Assembly (NCBI RefSeq): GCF_021044625.1 | Contig: NZ_CP087999.1 | Location: 3,555,001-3,619,000, forward strand | Length of the DNA: 64,000 nt | DNA from: Geomonas sp. RF6 | GTDB lineage: Bacteria; Desulfobacterota; Desulfuromonadia; Geobacterales; Geobacteraceae | Reading direction: 5' to 3' | Part shown: piece by piece, positions 29,641 to 38,365 of the stretch | Position numbering within the stretch: position 1 is the stretch's first letter | Layout of the letters: each line of letters opens with the position of its first letter | Made by a program: the position numbers and the translations under genes | The notes under the pieces: generated by a model | What the model saw: the letters and a program-made list of their open reading frames with translations, nothing else | What the model was told of the DNA's origin: nothing | Database searches by the model: none

Positions 29641-30294
29641 TCAATAGTTTGTGAAGACGATGCTGCCGTCCGCGTGGAGATAGCTCCTGATGGAGCCGGC
29701 GGCTTCAGGAAGGCCGGTGGTGCCCGCGAGGTACTCTCGCGTGGTGTTCACACCGTTTTTCCAGAGCTCGAAGTGCAGGTGCGGCCCGGTGCACCTCCCG
29801 GAGGCGCCGGAAAGGGCAAGCGTTTCACCGGCACCGACCCGGTCACCGGCCTTCACCATGAGCTGGGAGTTGTGCCCGTACAGGGTGGCAAGCCCTCCAT
29901 CGTGCTCGACGACGACGAGATTCCCGTAGCCGCCGCGCACGCCGCTGAAGGTTACCGTGCCGTCCGTAATGGCCTTTACCGGCGTCCCGGACGGCACCGC
30001 GATATCCACTCCGTTGTGGTGTTTGAGCCCGCCGTCGATGGGGTCGTGGCGCCACCCTACGTTGGAGGTTATGTTGCCGTGCACCGGGAGGATGCGACTC
30101 CCTCCACCGGTGGCGTCGCCCTGTCTCCCCTCCCGGGACCGCGGCGCCGGCTTTTCCTTCAGCACGCGTTCCGCACTCCTCGTGGGGGTATTGGTAAAGG
30201 TCTCTACCCCGTCGTTCCCCTGGTAGCGGTAAAAGTCCGCCCCGGCCTCCGTGACGGACAGGATGAGCAGGGTGCCCACCAACAACTTCCTCAT
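29641..30294 (-). CDS. Exported M23 metallopeptidase with N-terminal DUF4124
   Basis: 217 residues. Signal peptide MRKLLVGTLLILSVTEAGA, then a DUF4124-type segment (DFYRYQGNDGVETFTNTP). The LytM/M23 domain follows, with zinc motifs HHNGVDIAVPSG (HxxxD) and GPHLHFE (HxH). The extreme C-terminus (YLHADGSIVFTNY) looks like a second, partial DUF4124-like motif. Probably a periplasmic peptidoglycan endopeptidase. ATG 30294 has AGGAGGAAG upstream; a longer in-frame start would hide the signal peptide. It runs opposite to glnN and glnB, and nothing ties it to nitrogen metabolism. Confidence 0.9.
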   Translation of the reverse strand: MRKLLVGTLLILSVTEAGADFYRYQGNDGVETFTNTPTRSAERVLKEKPAPRSREGRQGDATGGGSRILPVHGNITSNVGWRHDPIDGGLKHHNGVDIAVPSGTPVKAITDGTVTFSGVRGGYGNLVVVEHDGGLATLYGHNSQLMVKAGDRVGAGETLALSGASGRCTGPHLHFELWKNGVNTTREYLAGTTGLPEAAGSIRSYLHADGSIVFTNY

Positions 30295-30620
30295 TATCTG
30301 GCTTCCTCCTCTGCGAGTCGCCACATCTTTCTGGCGCCGCCGCTCCCGCACACTCCTGCACGTGTCGTCTTCCGCCCCCTCGCACGTGCAGGCAGGATCT
30401 TCTCCCTGCAGTCACATTTCGGGCTGCGCCACTATAAACTTGAAGTCTTTCCCTGACAAGCCCTCTCCGCATTCCCGGTGGCTATAAAATAGGCAGCTGT
30501 GTACCCTTTTGCCTATAAAAACGGCATACAATTGTGTGGTTATCTTAATGGCGTGCTTCCGCATCCTGTAAACGGCTGTTTTTGAGGGTATACGGGCCGC
30601 GTCATTTGGCCCGATGGAAC

Positions 30621-30636
30621 TGGCAGGCAAATTGCT
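30621..30636 (+). promoter_or_regulatory. Sigma-54 promoter for glnB-glnA
   Basis: TGGCAGGCAAATTGCT matches the RpoN consensus at all specified positions but one (GG at 30622-30623, GC at 30634-30635). Upstream, CTATAAA recurs at 30432, 30482 and 30513 and could mark activator sites (weak). No gene is visible in 30295-30754. Confidence 0.85.
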
Positions 30637-30687
30637 GAAACAATTGATGACACAAGGGAAACGGCTGTTTGATATTCCTTATTAACC

Positions 30688-30716
30688 TTGCTTTTTGATT
30701 TCAAGCTATCTATAAT
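30688..30716 (+). promoter_or_regulatory. Second, sigma-70-like promoter for glnB
   Basis: TTGCTT (30688-30693), a 17-bp spacer, TATAAT (30711-30716), 38 bp before the glnB start. It suggests dual control, with a basal and a nitrogen-regulated promoter. Confidence 0.6.
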
Positions 30717-30748
30717 TCCCCGCGCACTCATAAATCGGACGGAGGTGA

Positions 30749-31093
<345 letters not shown>

Positions 31094-31133
31094 CCCGGGC
31101 TGATTTTCAATCATCATTCAAAGGAGAAGGCAG

Positions 31134-32546
31134 ATGACACCAAAACAAGTAGTAGAGTTTGCCAAGGAAAACGGCGTGCTGATGGTCGACTTCAAGTTCC
31201 TCGACTTCGTCGGCATCTGGCAGCACTTCACTGTGCCCATGAGCGAGTTCGGCGAAGACACCTTCGAAGAAGGGCAGGGCTTCGACGGCTCCTCGATCCG
31301 CGGGTGGCAGCCGATCCATGCCTCCGACATGATCATCATCCCGGACCCGACGACCGCAAAACTCGATCCCTTTACTGCGATCCCGACCCTCTCCCTCATC
31401 TGCAATATCTTCGACCCGATCACCAAGGAAGACTACACCCGCGACCCGCGCAACATCGCTCGCAAGGCTGAAGCATACCTGCAGCAGACCGGTTTCGCCG
31501 ATACCGCATACTTTGGACCGGAAGCCGAATTTTTCATCTTCGACGACGTCCGTTACGACTCCACCGCCAACGCTTCCTTCTACTCGGTCGACTCTTCCGA
31601 GGGTGCATGGAACACCGGCCGCGAAGAGTTCCCGAACCTCGGCTACAAGCCGCGCCACAAGGAAGGGTACTTCCCCGTTTCCCCGACCGACTCCCAGAAC
31701 GATCTCCGCAACGAGATGGTCCTCGAGCTGCAGAAAGTCGGGATCCGCGTCGAGTGCCAGCACCACGAAGTGGCGACCGGCGGCCAGGCAGAGATCGACA
31801 TGCGCTTCAACTCCCTTGTCGCCATGGCTGACGAGCTGCAGTGGTTCAAGTACATCATCCGCAACGTGGCCAACAGGAACGGCAAGACGGTAACCTTCAT
31901 GCCGAAGCCGCTTTACGGCGACAACGGCTCCGGTATGCACTGCCACATGTCCCTCTGGAAAGACGGCACCAACCTCTTCGCCGGCGACAAATACGGCGGG
32001 CTTTCCCAGATGGCCCTGTACTACATCGGCGGCATCATCAAGCACGCCCGTGCGCTCTGCGCCTTCACCAACCCGACCACCAACTCCTACAAGCGTCTGG
32101 TACCGGGCTTCGAGGCTCCGGTGAACATGGCGTACTCCAGCCGTAACCGTTCCGCCTCCCTGCGTATCCCGATGTTCTCCAGCAACCCGAAGGCGAAGCG
32201 CATCGAGTACCGTACTCCGGATCCGTCGGCAAACGGCTACCTCGCATTCGCAGCGATGCTGATGGCAGGTCTCGACGGCATTGAGAACAAGATCGATCCG
32301 GGCCAGCCGCTGGACAAGGACATCTACGGCCTTTCTCCGGAAGAGCTCGCCAACATCCCGTCCGCTCCGGGGAGCCTCGAGGAGGCTCTGAACGCCCTGA
32401 AGGACGACTACGAGTTCCTCCTCAAAGGGGACGTCTTCACCCCCGACGTCATCGAGAAGTGGATCGAGTACAAGATGGAAGCCGAAGTCAATCCGGTCCG
32501 CATGCGTCCGGTGCCGCTCGAGTTCCACCTCTACTACGACATCTAG
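31134..32546 (+). CDS. glnA: Type I glutamine synthetase
   Basis: 470 residues, GSI-beta length. Hallmarks: [12 protein letters not shown] near the N-terminus, the [12 protein letters not shown] glutamates, [16 protein letters not shown] and [19 protein letters not shown]. The adenylylation tyrosine is present (about residue 398, [12 protein letters not shown]), so activity is probably tuned by GlnE. Preceded by AAAGGAGAAGG. Its sequence class and control differ from the GSIII encoded 1.7 kb upstream. Confidence 0.98.
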   Translation: MTPKQVVEFAKENGVLMVDFKFLDFVGIWQHFTVPMSEFGEDTFEEGQGFDGSSIRGWQPIHASDMIIIPDPTTAKLDPFTAIPTLSLICNIFDPITKEDYTRDPRNIARKAEAYLQQTGFADTAYFGPEAEFFIFDDVRYDSTANASFYSVDSSEGAWNTGREEFPNLGYKPRHKEGYFPVSPTDSQNDLRNEMVLELQKVGIRVECQHHEVATGGQAEIDMRFNSLVAMADELQWFKYIIRNVANRNGKTVTFMPKPLYGDNGSGMHCHMSLWKDGTNLFAGDKYGGLSQMALYYIGGIIKHARALCAFTNPTTNSYKRLVPGFEAPVNMAYSSRNRSASLRIPMFSSNPKAKRIEYRTPDPSANGYLAFAAMLMAGLDGIENKIDPGQPLDKDIYGLSPEELANIPSAPGSLEEALNALKDDYEFLLKGDVFTPDVIEKWIEYKMEAEVNPVRMRPVPLEFHLYYDI

Positions 32547-32571
32547 GCCGCACGCGGCAAGAGCAGCATGG

Positions 32572-32598
32572 AAAAGGCGGGGGCGACCCCGCCTTTTT
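32572..32598 (+). terminator. Terminator after glnA
   Basis: GGCGGGG (32576-32582) and CCCCGCC (32587-32593) form the stem, with an A run before and TTTTT after. Confidence 0.9.
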
Positions 32599-32722
32599 CT
32601 GTATGATTCGGAGGCGTGGCGGCGTCAACCAGAACCGTGCCAAAATGGCTTGAAGGCCCCGAAAAAACCTGCTAATTTGAACGAGTTGTCAACAGCAGGA
32701 CGCAACTTTTTTGGGGGAAACG

Positions 32723-33070
32723 GTGCAACACGAAGAGAGGCTGGCAAAGCTTATAGACTGGTTCGAGCGCGCCGCCTTGGCGCACGCTGCGGCCATGGAA
32801 GTGATGCACGAGGAGGCGGCCACCCTGCAGGCCGAGCGGCTGGACAGGGTTTTTGCCGCGCTGCTGCGGGAAGACGGGCTCGAGGAGTTTCTCGTCCTCC
32901 TGAACAACAAGGAACCGGCGGTTTCAGGGATGGCTGCCGTGTACGGGATGCGCTACGCGCCGAAGCGTTGCACGGCGGTTCTCGCCGCACTCGCCCAGGA
33001 GCCGGGGCTCCTCGGTTTCCGTGCTTCCGTGGCGCTGGAGCTGTGGGAGTCGGGTGAATGGCCGCACTAG
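32723..33070 (+). CDS. DUF2019-like small protein
   Basis: 115 residues from GTG 32723 (GGGGGA upstream); a TTG twelve bases earlier lacks a ribosome-binding site. The N-terminal helix contains ALAHAAAMEVMHEEA. The C-terminal half (LLNNKEPAVSGMAAVYGMRYAPKRCTAVLAALAQEPGLLGF) has the repeat-helix look and the LGF..S..LELW ending I associate with DUF2019 proteins. That family has no established function. Monocistronic between glnA and ppnP as far as can be seen. Confidence 0.65.
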   Translation: MQHEERLAKLIDWFERAALAHAAAMEVMHEEAATLQAERLDRVFAALLREDGLEEFLVLLNNKEPAVSGMAAVYGMRYAPKRCTAVLAALAQEPGLLGFRASVALELWESGEWPH

Positions 33071-33148
33071 TGGCAGAAACGCGACCCGGCAGGTGCATGC
33101 GGTGGTCGCATTATCTTTATGCAGTAATTTAGAAAAGGGGGAGCAACA

Positions 33149-33460
33149 GTGTCTGAATTCAACAACGTAACGGTAGTCAGGGAAGCCAACATCTACTTCA
33201 ACGGCGCGGTAACGAGCCGCACGATCGTCTTTGCCGACGGGAGCAAGAAGACCCTCGGGATCATGATGCCCGGGGAATACACCTTCAACACCGGCGCGCC
33301 GGAGCTCATGGAGATCCTCTCCGGCGAACTCGAGGTGCAGCTTCCCGGCTCCAGCGACTGGGCAACGGTCCAAGGGGGCGAGTCCTTCCAGGTGCCGGGG
33401 AATTCCAGCTTCACCATGAAGGTGAAAACCGTCTCCGACTACTGCTGCTCTTTCCTCTAA
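33149..33460 (+). CDS. ppnP: Pyrimidine/purine nucleoside phosphorylase PpnP
   Basis: 103 residues, a small cupin that splits a broad range of nucleosides by phosphorolysis. The family (formerly DUF1255) is recognised by FNNVTVVREANIYFNGAVTSR near the N-terminus, the GIMMPGEYTFNTGAPELMEI stretch and the FQVPGNSSFTMKV ending. GTG start behind GGGGAG. A GC hairpin (33471-33504) without a T run follows the stop. Confidence 0.92.
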   Translation: MSEFNNVTVVREANIYFNGAVTSRTIVFADGSKKTLGIMMPGEYTFNTGAPELMEILSGELEVQLPGSSDWATVQGGESFQVPGNSSFTMKVKTVSDYCCSFL

Positions 33461-33552
33461 TCCTGATAGCCGCCCCTTCTCCTGAACCGTCAGGGGAGGG
33501 GGCGCGCAGGGGATGTCAGCTGATTCATCCTGATACGCACTCACTTCGCCTG

Positions 33553-34482
33553 ATGACGACATCAAATAACGAAACCCTCACCATAGGAAGATTTGCGCCA
33601 TCCCCCACAGGCCCGCTGCACCTGGGGTCCCTGGTCGCCGCGCTCGGCAGCTATCTCATGACGAAGCGCTGCGGCGGGTTATGGCTCCTGCGCATGGAGG
33701 ATCTCGATCTGCCGCGAGTGGTGGCGGGGGTGGCCGACGACATGCTGGCGACGCTGGAGAGCCTGGGCTTTGAATGGGACGGCGAGATCGTCTATCAAAG
33801 CAGGCGCGGCGATTACTATCGGGAGATTGTGGATCGGCTGGTGGAAAGGGAACTGGTCTACCCGTGCGGCTGCAGCAGGACGGAGATTGCGCAGGTGGCC
33901 TCTGCCCCCCACGATGCCGCGCTGGTGTACCCGGGAACCTGCCGCAACGGCCTCTCCGCGCATAAAACCGCGCGCGCACTGAGGGTGAGGGTCGCGGACG
34001 AGACGGTGACCTTTGCGGACCTGGTGATGGGGGCGAGTGCGCAGGATTTGGGTAGGGAGTGTGGCGACTTCGTGATCCAGCGGGCAGATGGTCCCTTTGC
34101 CTACCATCTCGCTGTCGTCGTCGATGATGCGGCTGCCGGAGTGAACCAGGTGGTGCGGGGGGCGGATCTGCTGACTTCCACGCCGCGCCAGATTTACCTG
34201 CAGCGTCTACTCGGGCTTCCCACGCCGCAATACGGCCACCTGCCGCTGGTTATCGGAGGCAATGGCGGGAAACTGAGCAAAAGGGAGAACGCGGTCTCTC
34301 TGGCAGCCGGGCGAGATCTTCGCAGGGAAGGGGGGAAGCTGCTGGTGTCGGCGCTTCGTTTCCTCGGGCAGAAGCCGCCGGCCGATCTTGAAAGGGGAGC
34401 GCCGTCGGAGATCCTGCAATGGGGAGTGGCCAACTTCGATCCCGCCGCAGTCCCCCGCGTCTCCGCTTCATTTCATCTGTAG
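33553..34482 (+). CDS. gluQ: Glutamyl-Q tRNA(Asp) synthetase
   Basis: 309 residues: a GluRS catalytic core without an anticodon-binding domain, which attaches glutamate to queuosine in tRNA-Asp. The class I signature is in RFAPSPTGPLHLGS, the KMSKS equivalent is KLSKR, and the zinc site is CGCS...YPGTC. The length matches the GluQRS subfamily, and the C-terminus ends soon after the KLSKR helix bundle. It is transcribed alone. Confidence 0.94.
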   Translation: MTTSNNETLTIGRFAPSPTGPLHLGSLVAALGSYLMTKRCGGLWLLRMEDLDLPRVVAGVADDMLATLESLGFEWDGEIVYQSRRGDYYREIVDRLVERELVYPCGCSRTEIAQVASAPHDAALVYPGTCRNGLSAHKTARALRVRVADETVTFADLVMGASAQDLGRECGDFVIQRADGPFAYHLAVVVDDAAAGVNQVVRGADLLTSTPRQIYLQRLLGLPTPQYGHLPLVIGGNGGKLSKRENAVSLAAGRDLRREGGKLLVSALRFLGQKPPADLERGAPSEILQWGVANFDPAAVPRVSASFHL

Positions 34483-34529
34483 GGATCACGGTGGCAGGCC
34501 TTGGCGCGATGCTTCTTTCGGGAATTGCG

Positions 34530-34615
34530 GGAACAGTGGAGTATTTGCCACGAAGCACTGCAAGTGAACCGGAGTTCCCCCCTTTGCGAAGGGGGGACAG
34601 GGGGGATTTCCCTTA
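34530..34615. repeat. Composite intergenic repeat 3
   Basis: A family A copy (TTTGCGAAGGGGGGACAGG, about 34567-34615) is preceded by GCCACGAAGCACTGCA (about 34549-34564), which recurs in reverse complement near 52533-52556. Confidence 0.75.
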
Positions 34616-34651
34616 GCCAGGCCATACGGACCAGTTGAAGGGGGCACACAT

Positions 34652-34867
34652 CTACCCCTGATCGAGCCCCGTCGGCGCAGGCGTTTTCGGGGCTGTGGCG
34701 GGTGCGGGCGGAACTTCCATTCTCCTGCGGTATCCCTCCTGTATCTGATCATTCATCTCCGTGCCGAGCTGGCGATCCATGTGCCATCTGCGCACCATCG
34801 CATCATTCATCCCCTCGCAACCGGAGAGCATTCCGGCTGCTAGGATCAGTAGAGCCACTCTTCTCAT
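34652..34867 (-). CDS. Small lipoprotein
   Basis: 71 residues. Signal MRRVALLILAAGML followed by the lipobox LSGC, so the mature protein begins at Cys17 or so. The mature part is short, with a helical RRWHMDRQLGTEMNDQIQEGYRRRM stretch split by no obvious domain, and a Pro/Ala-rich tail (PPAPATAPKTPAP). Its ATG overlaps the thioesterase stop (ATGA at 34867-34864), so it is translationally coupled. No function can be assigned. Confidence 0.7.
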   Translation of the reverse strand: MRRVALLILAAGMLSGCEGMNDAMVRRWHMDRQLGTEMNDQIQEGYRRRMEVPPAPATAPKTPAPTGLDQG

Positions 34868-35298
34868 TTCCGCTTCCTCCGCTCCTCCACTTCCTGCCAC
34901 TTGGCAATATCCGCCTCCGTCTCAGGCTTCCACGGGGGAACCGAAGAGGGCTGCCACTCATCGTCCATCGCAACCATGGTGAAGAGCCCGCTTGCGCCGC
35001 GGCGTGTGGTCCCTTTCTCCACATTCTCCACTTCCACCTCCACTTCCACCGTCATGGAGGTGCGCCCGACATGGATGATGGTTGCGCGGGAATAGACGAC
35101 CTCTCCGACAGTGATAGGAGTGTGGAAGGTGATGCGCTCAGCGCACGCCGTCACCACCCGTTTTTTCGCATAGCGCCAGCAGGCGACGCCGGCGGTCTTG
35201 TCCATTATGCTCATGATGACGCCGCCGAAGATGTTGCCGTATCCGTTGGTGTCCTTGGGGAGAAGTGTTTCGATAAGCATCCCCTGGCGATTAACCAT
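34864..35298 (-). CDS. Acyl-CoA thioesterase, hotdog fold (YciA-like)
   Basis: 144 residues. A single hotdog domain with the family motif GNIFGGVIMSIMDKTAGVA, where the catalytic Asp lies in the MDK stretch, and VYSRATIIHVGRTSMTVEVEV. It should hydrolyse acyl-CoA esters; chain-length preference cannot be read. The C-terminal tail is Glu/Lys/Arg rich. It overlaps the upstream nucleotidyltransferase gene by 8 bp and the lipoprotein gene by 4 bp, which makes a compact three-gene operon. Confidence 0.9.
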   Translation of the reverse strand: MVNRQGMLIETLLPKDTNGYGNIFGGVIMSIMDKTAGVACWRYAKKRVVTACAERITFHTPITVGEVVYSRATIIHVGRTSMTVEVEVEVENVEKGTTRRGASGLFTMVAMDDEWQPSSVPPWKPETEADIAKWQEVEERRKRK

Positions 35299-35923
35299 TC
35301 TTACTCTCCTCTGCTTCCTGCGCGATAATCTTCTTCAATTTCTCGATCCCTGCCCGCTCCATCGGCTTCCCCGTTATGGAGCTTATGAACCTGCGGTTTC
35401 TCTCTTCGGCAGGATAGACGGAACACTCAATCTCCGTGTCCTCCTGCTCGATGTAAATATGGGTGTACTCCAGAAACTCGTTCCCCTTCCGTATCGGCAC
35501 CGTCTCCGTCTCGAACGGCATCCCGAGCTCGTCAAGGAGCTCCTCCACATCCTCAACAGAAGGGGGGAAGAGGTGGATGTCGATGTCGCTGCTGCTGGTG
35601 ACCGCACCGGTGAGAACCGAGCCGACGAGATAGGGCGAGAACCGCTGCAGCATCTCCATGAAGGAGAGGGCGATCAGGCGCAGCCTCAAGAGCCTTTCCG
35701 GGTGCTCCTTTTCCTCGTACGTCTCGATGAGGCGTCTCAACTGGGCGTGGATCTCCGCGTTGGAGGGGAGGTGCGAGCCGAGTGAAAGGGTCTTCTCCGG
35801 TCCGAAGCGTTTGGCCGCCTTTCGCTTCGCATCGCGGTACTCCCCGACCCCCTCCTCGTACATGAGACGGGCCGCCTCCAGAGCGATGAGGTCACGTATG
35901 GAATCCTTCTTTGGCATCGACAT
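35291..35923 (-). CDS. Nucleotidyltransferase-fold protein
   Basis: 210 residues. The region from about 100 (YLVGSVLTGAVTSSSDIDIHLF) has the pol-beta nucleotidyltransferase signature: GS, then a Dx(D) pair in SDIDIH. A downstream acidic residue in TEIECSVYP may be the third metal ligand. The N-terminal 95 residues are helical (DAKRKAAKRFGPEKTLSLGSHLPS, RLLRLRLIALSFMEML). It resembles stand-alone MNT-type or aminoglycoside-adenylyl-like enzymes, but no HEPN partner is adjacent. Substrate unknown. First gene of the operon with the thioesterase and lipoprotein. Confidence 0.8.
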   Translation of the reverse strand: MSMPKKDSIRDLIALEAARLMYEEGVGEYRDAKRKAAKRFGPEKTLSLGSHLPSNAEIHAQLRRLIETYEEKEHPERLLRLRLIALSFMEMLQRFSPYLVGSVLTGAVTSSSDIDIHLFPPSVEDVEELLDELGMPFETETVPIRKGNEFLEYTHIYIEQEDTEIECSVYPAEERNRRFISSITGKPMERAGIEKLKKIIAQEAEESKNG

Positions 35924-36025
35924 CTCCAGCGTTGAAGGGGAGGGGATGGAGAGTATTGCAGCCAGCGCTATATTACGTGATTATCGGAGAAGAGTGAATA
36001 AAATCCAGAGGTAGGAAAAAAAGTA

Positions 36026-36054
36026 TTGACTGCAAAAGCGGGCTTTGCTATATA
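36026..36054 (+). promoter_or_regulatory. Promoter of tRNA-Gly
   Basis: TTGACT (36026-36031), a 17-bp spacer, TATATA (36049-36054), 16 bp before the tRNA 5' end. Confidence 0.75.
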
Positions 36055-36069
36055 TCGGGAGCTTGTTGA

Positions 36070-36144
<75 letters not shown>

Positions 36145-36156
36145 AAAAAACATCAC

Positions 36157-36185
36157 AGCCAGGCCTTCGGGTCTGGCTTTTTTTG
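36157..36185 (+). terminator. Terminator of tRNA-Gly
   Basis: GCCAGGCC (36158-36165) pairs with GGTCTGGC (36170-36177; one G-U) around TTCG, with a T7 tail. A degraded second copy occurs at 36955-36983. Confidence 0.9.
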
Positions 36186-36360
36186 TATTTACTCGCTGTA
36201 CATTTACTGCCCAAAGGTGTCCTTCTTACTCACCGCAGGTTGGCCTTTGACCAGTAGGCGATACCGCTGATCAGGGAAAATCGCTACAAGCCGCGCCTCC
36301 TTGCAGCCACCCACACCTCCTGTGTGGTTATGGCGAGCTGATCCTTCTCACGACACGGCA

Positions 36361-36389
36361 GGGGACTGGCTCCGCAGGTGCCAGTCCCC
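36361..36389. repeat. Hairpin, first copy of a duplicated segment
   Basis: GGGGACTGGC (36361-36370) pairs perfectly with GCCAGTCCCC (36380-36389). A related sequence (GTGGCTCTGCAGGTGCCAGTC) lies at about 37070-37090, in the same order relative to the terminator copies. Nothing else is recognisable in 36186-36453. Confidence 0.6.
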
Positions 36390-36453
36390 CTTTGCCTGAC
36401 AAAGGGAAGACCGATGCCGTATCACGCTCCTCGTACGCCCTTGGCAGGGTTAA

Positions 36454-36675
36454 ATGGCGCAAGCAACTAAACATTCAATGAAAGTGGTTAAAGAGCTAAA
36501 GAGAGTGAAGACTAAAGAATTTTGGCGAGAAGTTAGCTACTGGTCTGCGATAAAGTGGTCTGGTGGATTAAAACAGCCAATACGGTCAGAAGACTGGTTA
36601 CCCATATTGACATCTTTGGCCATAGGTGTGTTCCTCCTGCTTGGACTGTTGTTGCTGAAAGACATTCTCAGATAA
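36454..36675 (+). CDS. Small putative membrane protein
   Basis: 73 residues: a basic N-terminal half (HSMKVVKELKRVKTKEFWREVSYWS) and one C-terminal membrane helix (LPILTSLAIGVFLLLGLLLLKDIL). AT-richer codon use than the surrounding genes suggests transferred DNA. The ribosome-binding site is weak (AGGGTT). It lies between two degenerate copies of the tRNA-Gly downstream region. No family recognised; it could be the remnant of a mobile element cargo gene. Confidence 0.4.
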   Translation: MAQATKHSMKVVKELKRVKTKEFWREVSYWSAIKWSGGLKQPIRSEDWLPILTSLAIGVFLLLGLLLLKDILR

Positions 36676-37365
36676 ATCCGTCAATCTCTACTTTTCCAAA
36701 AAAATTGGGATTTGGAACGTCTGCGAAACTACCGCCACATTCTTAAGTTTGTGGGCGTTTTCAATATCAGTGCTCTATCTGAAATATTGATTTCGGGGAG
36801 CCAACCTATCCGCATATTGTTGCTTAACGAGACAGCATAATCTGATTTCTGCTGTACTGTGTTTGACTTTAGACACGCTGAAGGTTCAGGTGCTCTCTGT
36901 AATGTGTTAACTTTTTGTGGTTTTTCAGCTGTTTCTTGTACCCCTGGAACCTCACAGCCAGGCCTTTCGGTCTCGCTTTTTTGGTTTGCACGTCAAGATC
37001 TTCCTGCCCTACAGTTCCCTCCTGTCAGACCACAGACACCACCGTTGTTTTGCCGTGACGGGGGGGAGAGTGGCTCTGCAGGTGCCAGTCCACAAGATGC
37101 TGCACATTAAATGGTGCCTGTCCCCCTCGTACGCCTGTCCCTCTCGTACGCCCTCCGTTTCCACCGCTTTCGGCGATGATGACGAGCCGCAGGCTCGCAC
37201 CGTGCGGAAGAGGCTTCAGCACGCCTTGTATGGCCTAGCGGCAAGTCTGAATTTTCCTATCTCTCAATAGGATTGGTCCGAGAGAGCTCGTTTGGTAAAC
37301 GTGTAGACGCACCCCTCGCCTCCGCGCTACGGGCATGGAAGGTGGCGCGGCCGCTGTGGCGGAAA
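36676..37365. repeat. Gene-poor scar with degenerate copy of the tRNA-Gly downstream region
   Basis: No supported gene. The interval 36951-37150 repeats, in the same order, a terminator-like CACAGCCAGGCCTTTCGG (36953-36970), a GCTCTGCAGGTGCCAGTCC block (37073-37091) and CTCGTACGCC (about 37126 and 37143). These match the sequences after tRNA-Gly at 36155, 36369 and 36430. Confidence 0.55.
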
Positions 37366-38019
37366 CTATTTCTTTTCCAGAAGCTCCGGATAAGGCCAGC
37401 CGGCTACACCCTTTTCCAGGATGTGGAGCCGGTCCTCGCCGATTCCCTGCTCCAGCAGGTACTGGTAGGCGTTCCTGGAGCCCACCTCGCCGCGGGGGCA
37501 GACGATGACCACGTCAGCTTTGGTGGTGGCTACTATGTCGAGTGCTGGGTCTAGGCGCTTTTTTTCCTCTTCAGTCTTGGCGGGGTAGGCGTTCGTTTCA
37601 ATGGAGCCCTTGAAGTGGTGCTGGGCATACTCCTCGGGGGATTGCAGGTCCACTATGTGCACCTCCCTCCCGCTATTCAGCCACCCCTTAAAGCTGGCCG
37701 GCTCCAGGTAATTGGCTGCATCAGCTGCTGTTTCCCCCCCTTGCAACAGGACCCCTACCAGCCCTCTGGTGAAGTCGTTGATTACCGAGTAGTGTACTTC
37801 CACGCCGTCGCGGGTGCCGCGGATGATGCCCTTGTTCTTAAGCAGTGTGAGGTGCTGGGAGACCGTAGCCTGCGGAAGCCCCAGGCATTCCCAGATATGT
37901 TTGACGTTGCAGGCCTGGTAACAGAGGCCGGTAACGATCTTCAGCCTGATGGGGTGCCCGAGGACCTTCAGGATTTCCGCTTCCTCAGTAAGTTCAATGC
38001 TCTTGTCGAATTCCAACAT
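37366..38019 (-). CDS. ArsR-type repressor fused to a rhodanese domain
   Basis: 217 residues. Residues 1-95 are an ArsR winged helix (ILKVLGHPIRLKIVTGL, LPQATVSQHLTLLKNKGII). It has a Cys pair (C32-x-x-x-x-x-x-x-x-x-x-C type spacing in YQACNVKHIWECL) that could sense metals, thiols or sulfane sulfur. Residues about 115-215 form a rhodanese with the catalytic Cys in VIVCPRGEVGSRNAY and the flanking LEKGVAGWPYPE. Such fusions are known and suggest direct coupling of persulfide chemistry to repression. No obvious sulfur target gene lies adjacent on the minus strand, so its regulon is unknown. Confidence 0.9.
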   Translation of the reverse strand: MLEFDKSIELTEEAEILKVLGHPIRLKIVTGLCYQACNVKHIWECLGLPQATVSQHLTLLKNKGIIRGTRDGVEVHYSVINDFTRGLVGVLLQGGETAADAANYLEPASFKGWLNSGREVHIVDLQSPEEYAQHHFKGSIETNAYPAKTEEEKKRLDPALDIVATTKADVVIVCPRGEVGSRNAYQYLLEQGIGEDRLHILEKGVAGWPYPELLEKK

Positions 38020-38174
38020 TTACCTCCCGATATATATTGAAAATGCCGACGTTATAGGCGAAGTAGGTCACTCTGTCAATGAAAACCTAAGGCAATTGGT
38101 AAAGATTGCCTGCTCGTGCCGGACGACGAGGTCTGCAATAACAAAGTGCCAGAGCGGACAAAAGGAAGGGCAGT

Positions 38175-38243
38175 GCGAGGATAGGGTCAGGCGAGGATAG
38201 GGTCAGGCGAGGATAGGGTCATGCCTTGCATTTGGGTATTTGG
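38175..38243 (+). repeat. Three 16-bp tandem repeats running into a solo RAYT-type repeat
   Basis: GCGAGGATAGGGTCAG at 38175-38190 and 38191-38206, with GCGAGGATAGGGTCAT at 38207-38222. The last runs into GGGTCATGCCTTGCATTTGG (from 38216), followed by GTATTTGG, which matches the transposase-flanking repeat with about two mismatches. Confidence 0.85.
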
Positions 38244-38312
38244 CGCCGATGCGGTTGCAGCGGCGGTTGGCGCAGGTGTCGCGGAAGGAGAAATCGATAA
38301 GGCGTCATCTTC

Positions 38313-38343
38313 ACAAGGGCTAGCTCAGTCAGCTAGCCCTTGT
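38313..38343. repeat. Perfect 13-bp hairpin
   Basis: ACAAGGGCTAGCT (38313-38325) pairs with AGCTAGCCCTTGT (38331-38343) around CAGTC. There is no T run on either side, so it is not a standard terminator. Confidence 0.7.
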
Positions 38344-38365
38344 TGAATCCAGGGCGACTCTTCGG

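Noticed and set aside
33471-33504. Terminator after ppnP
   Set aside because: An imperfect GC hairpin exists, but there is no T run; left as a note in the ppnP entry.
38175-38222. Short tandem repeats as a CRISPR array
   Set aside because: 16-bp units directly abut with no spacers, and no cas genes are nearby.
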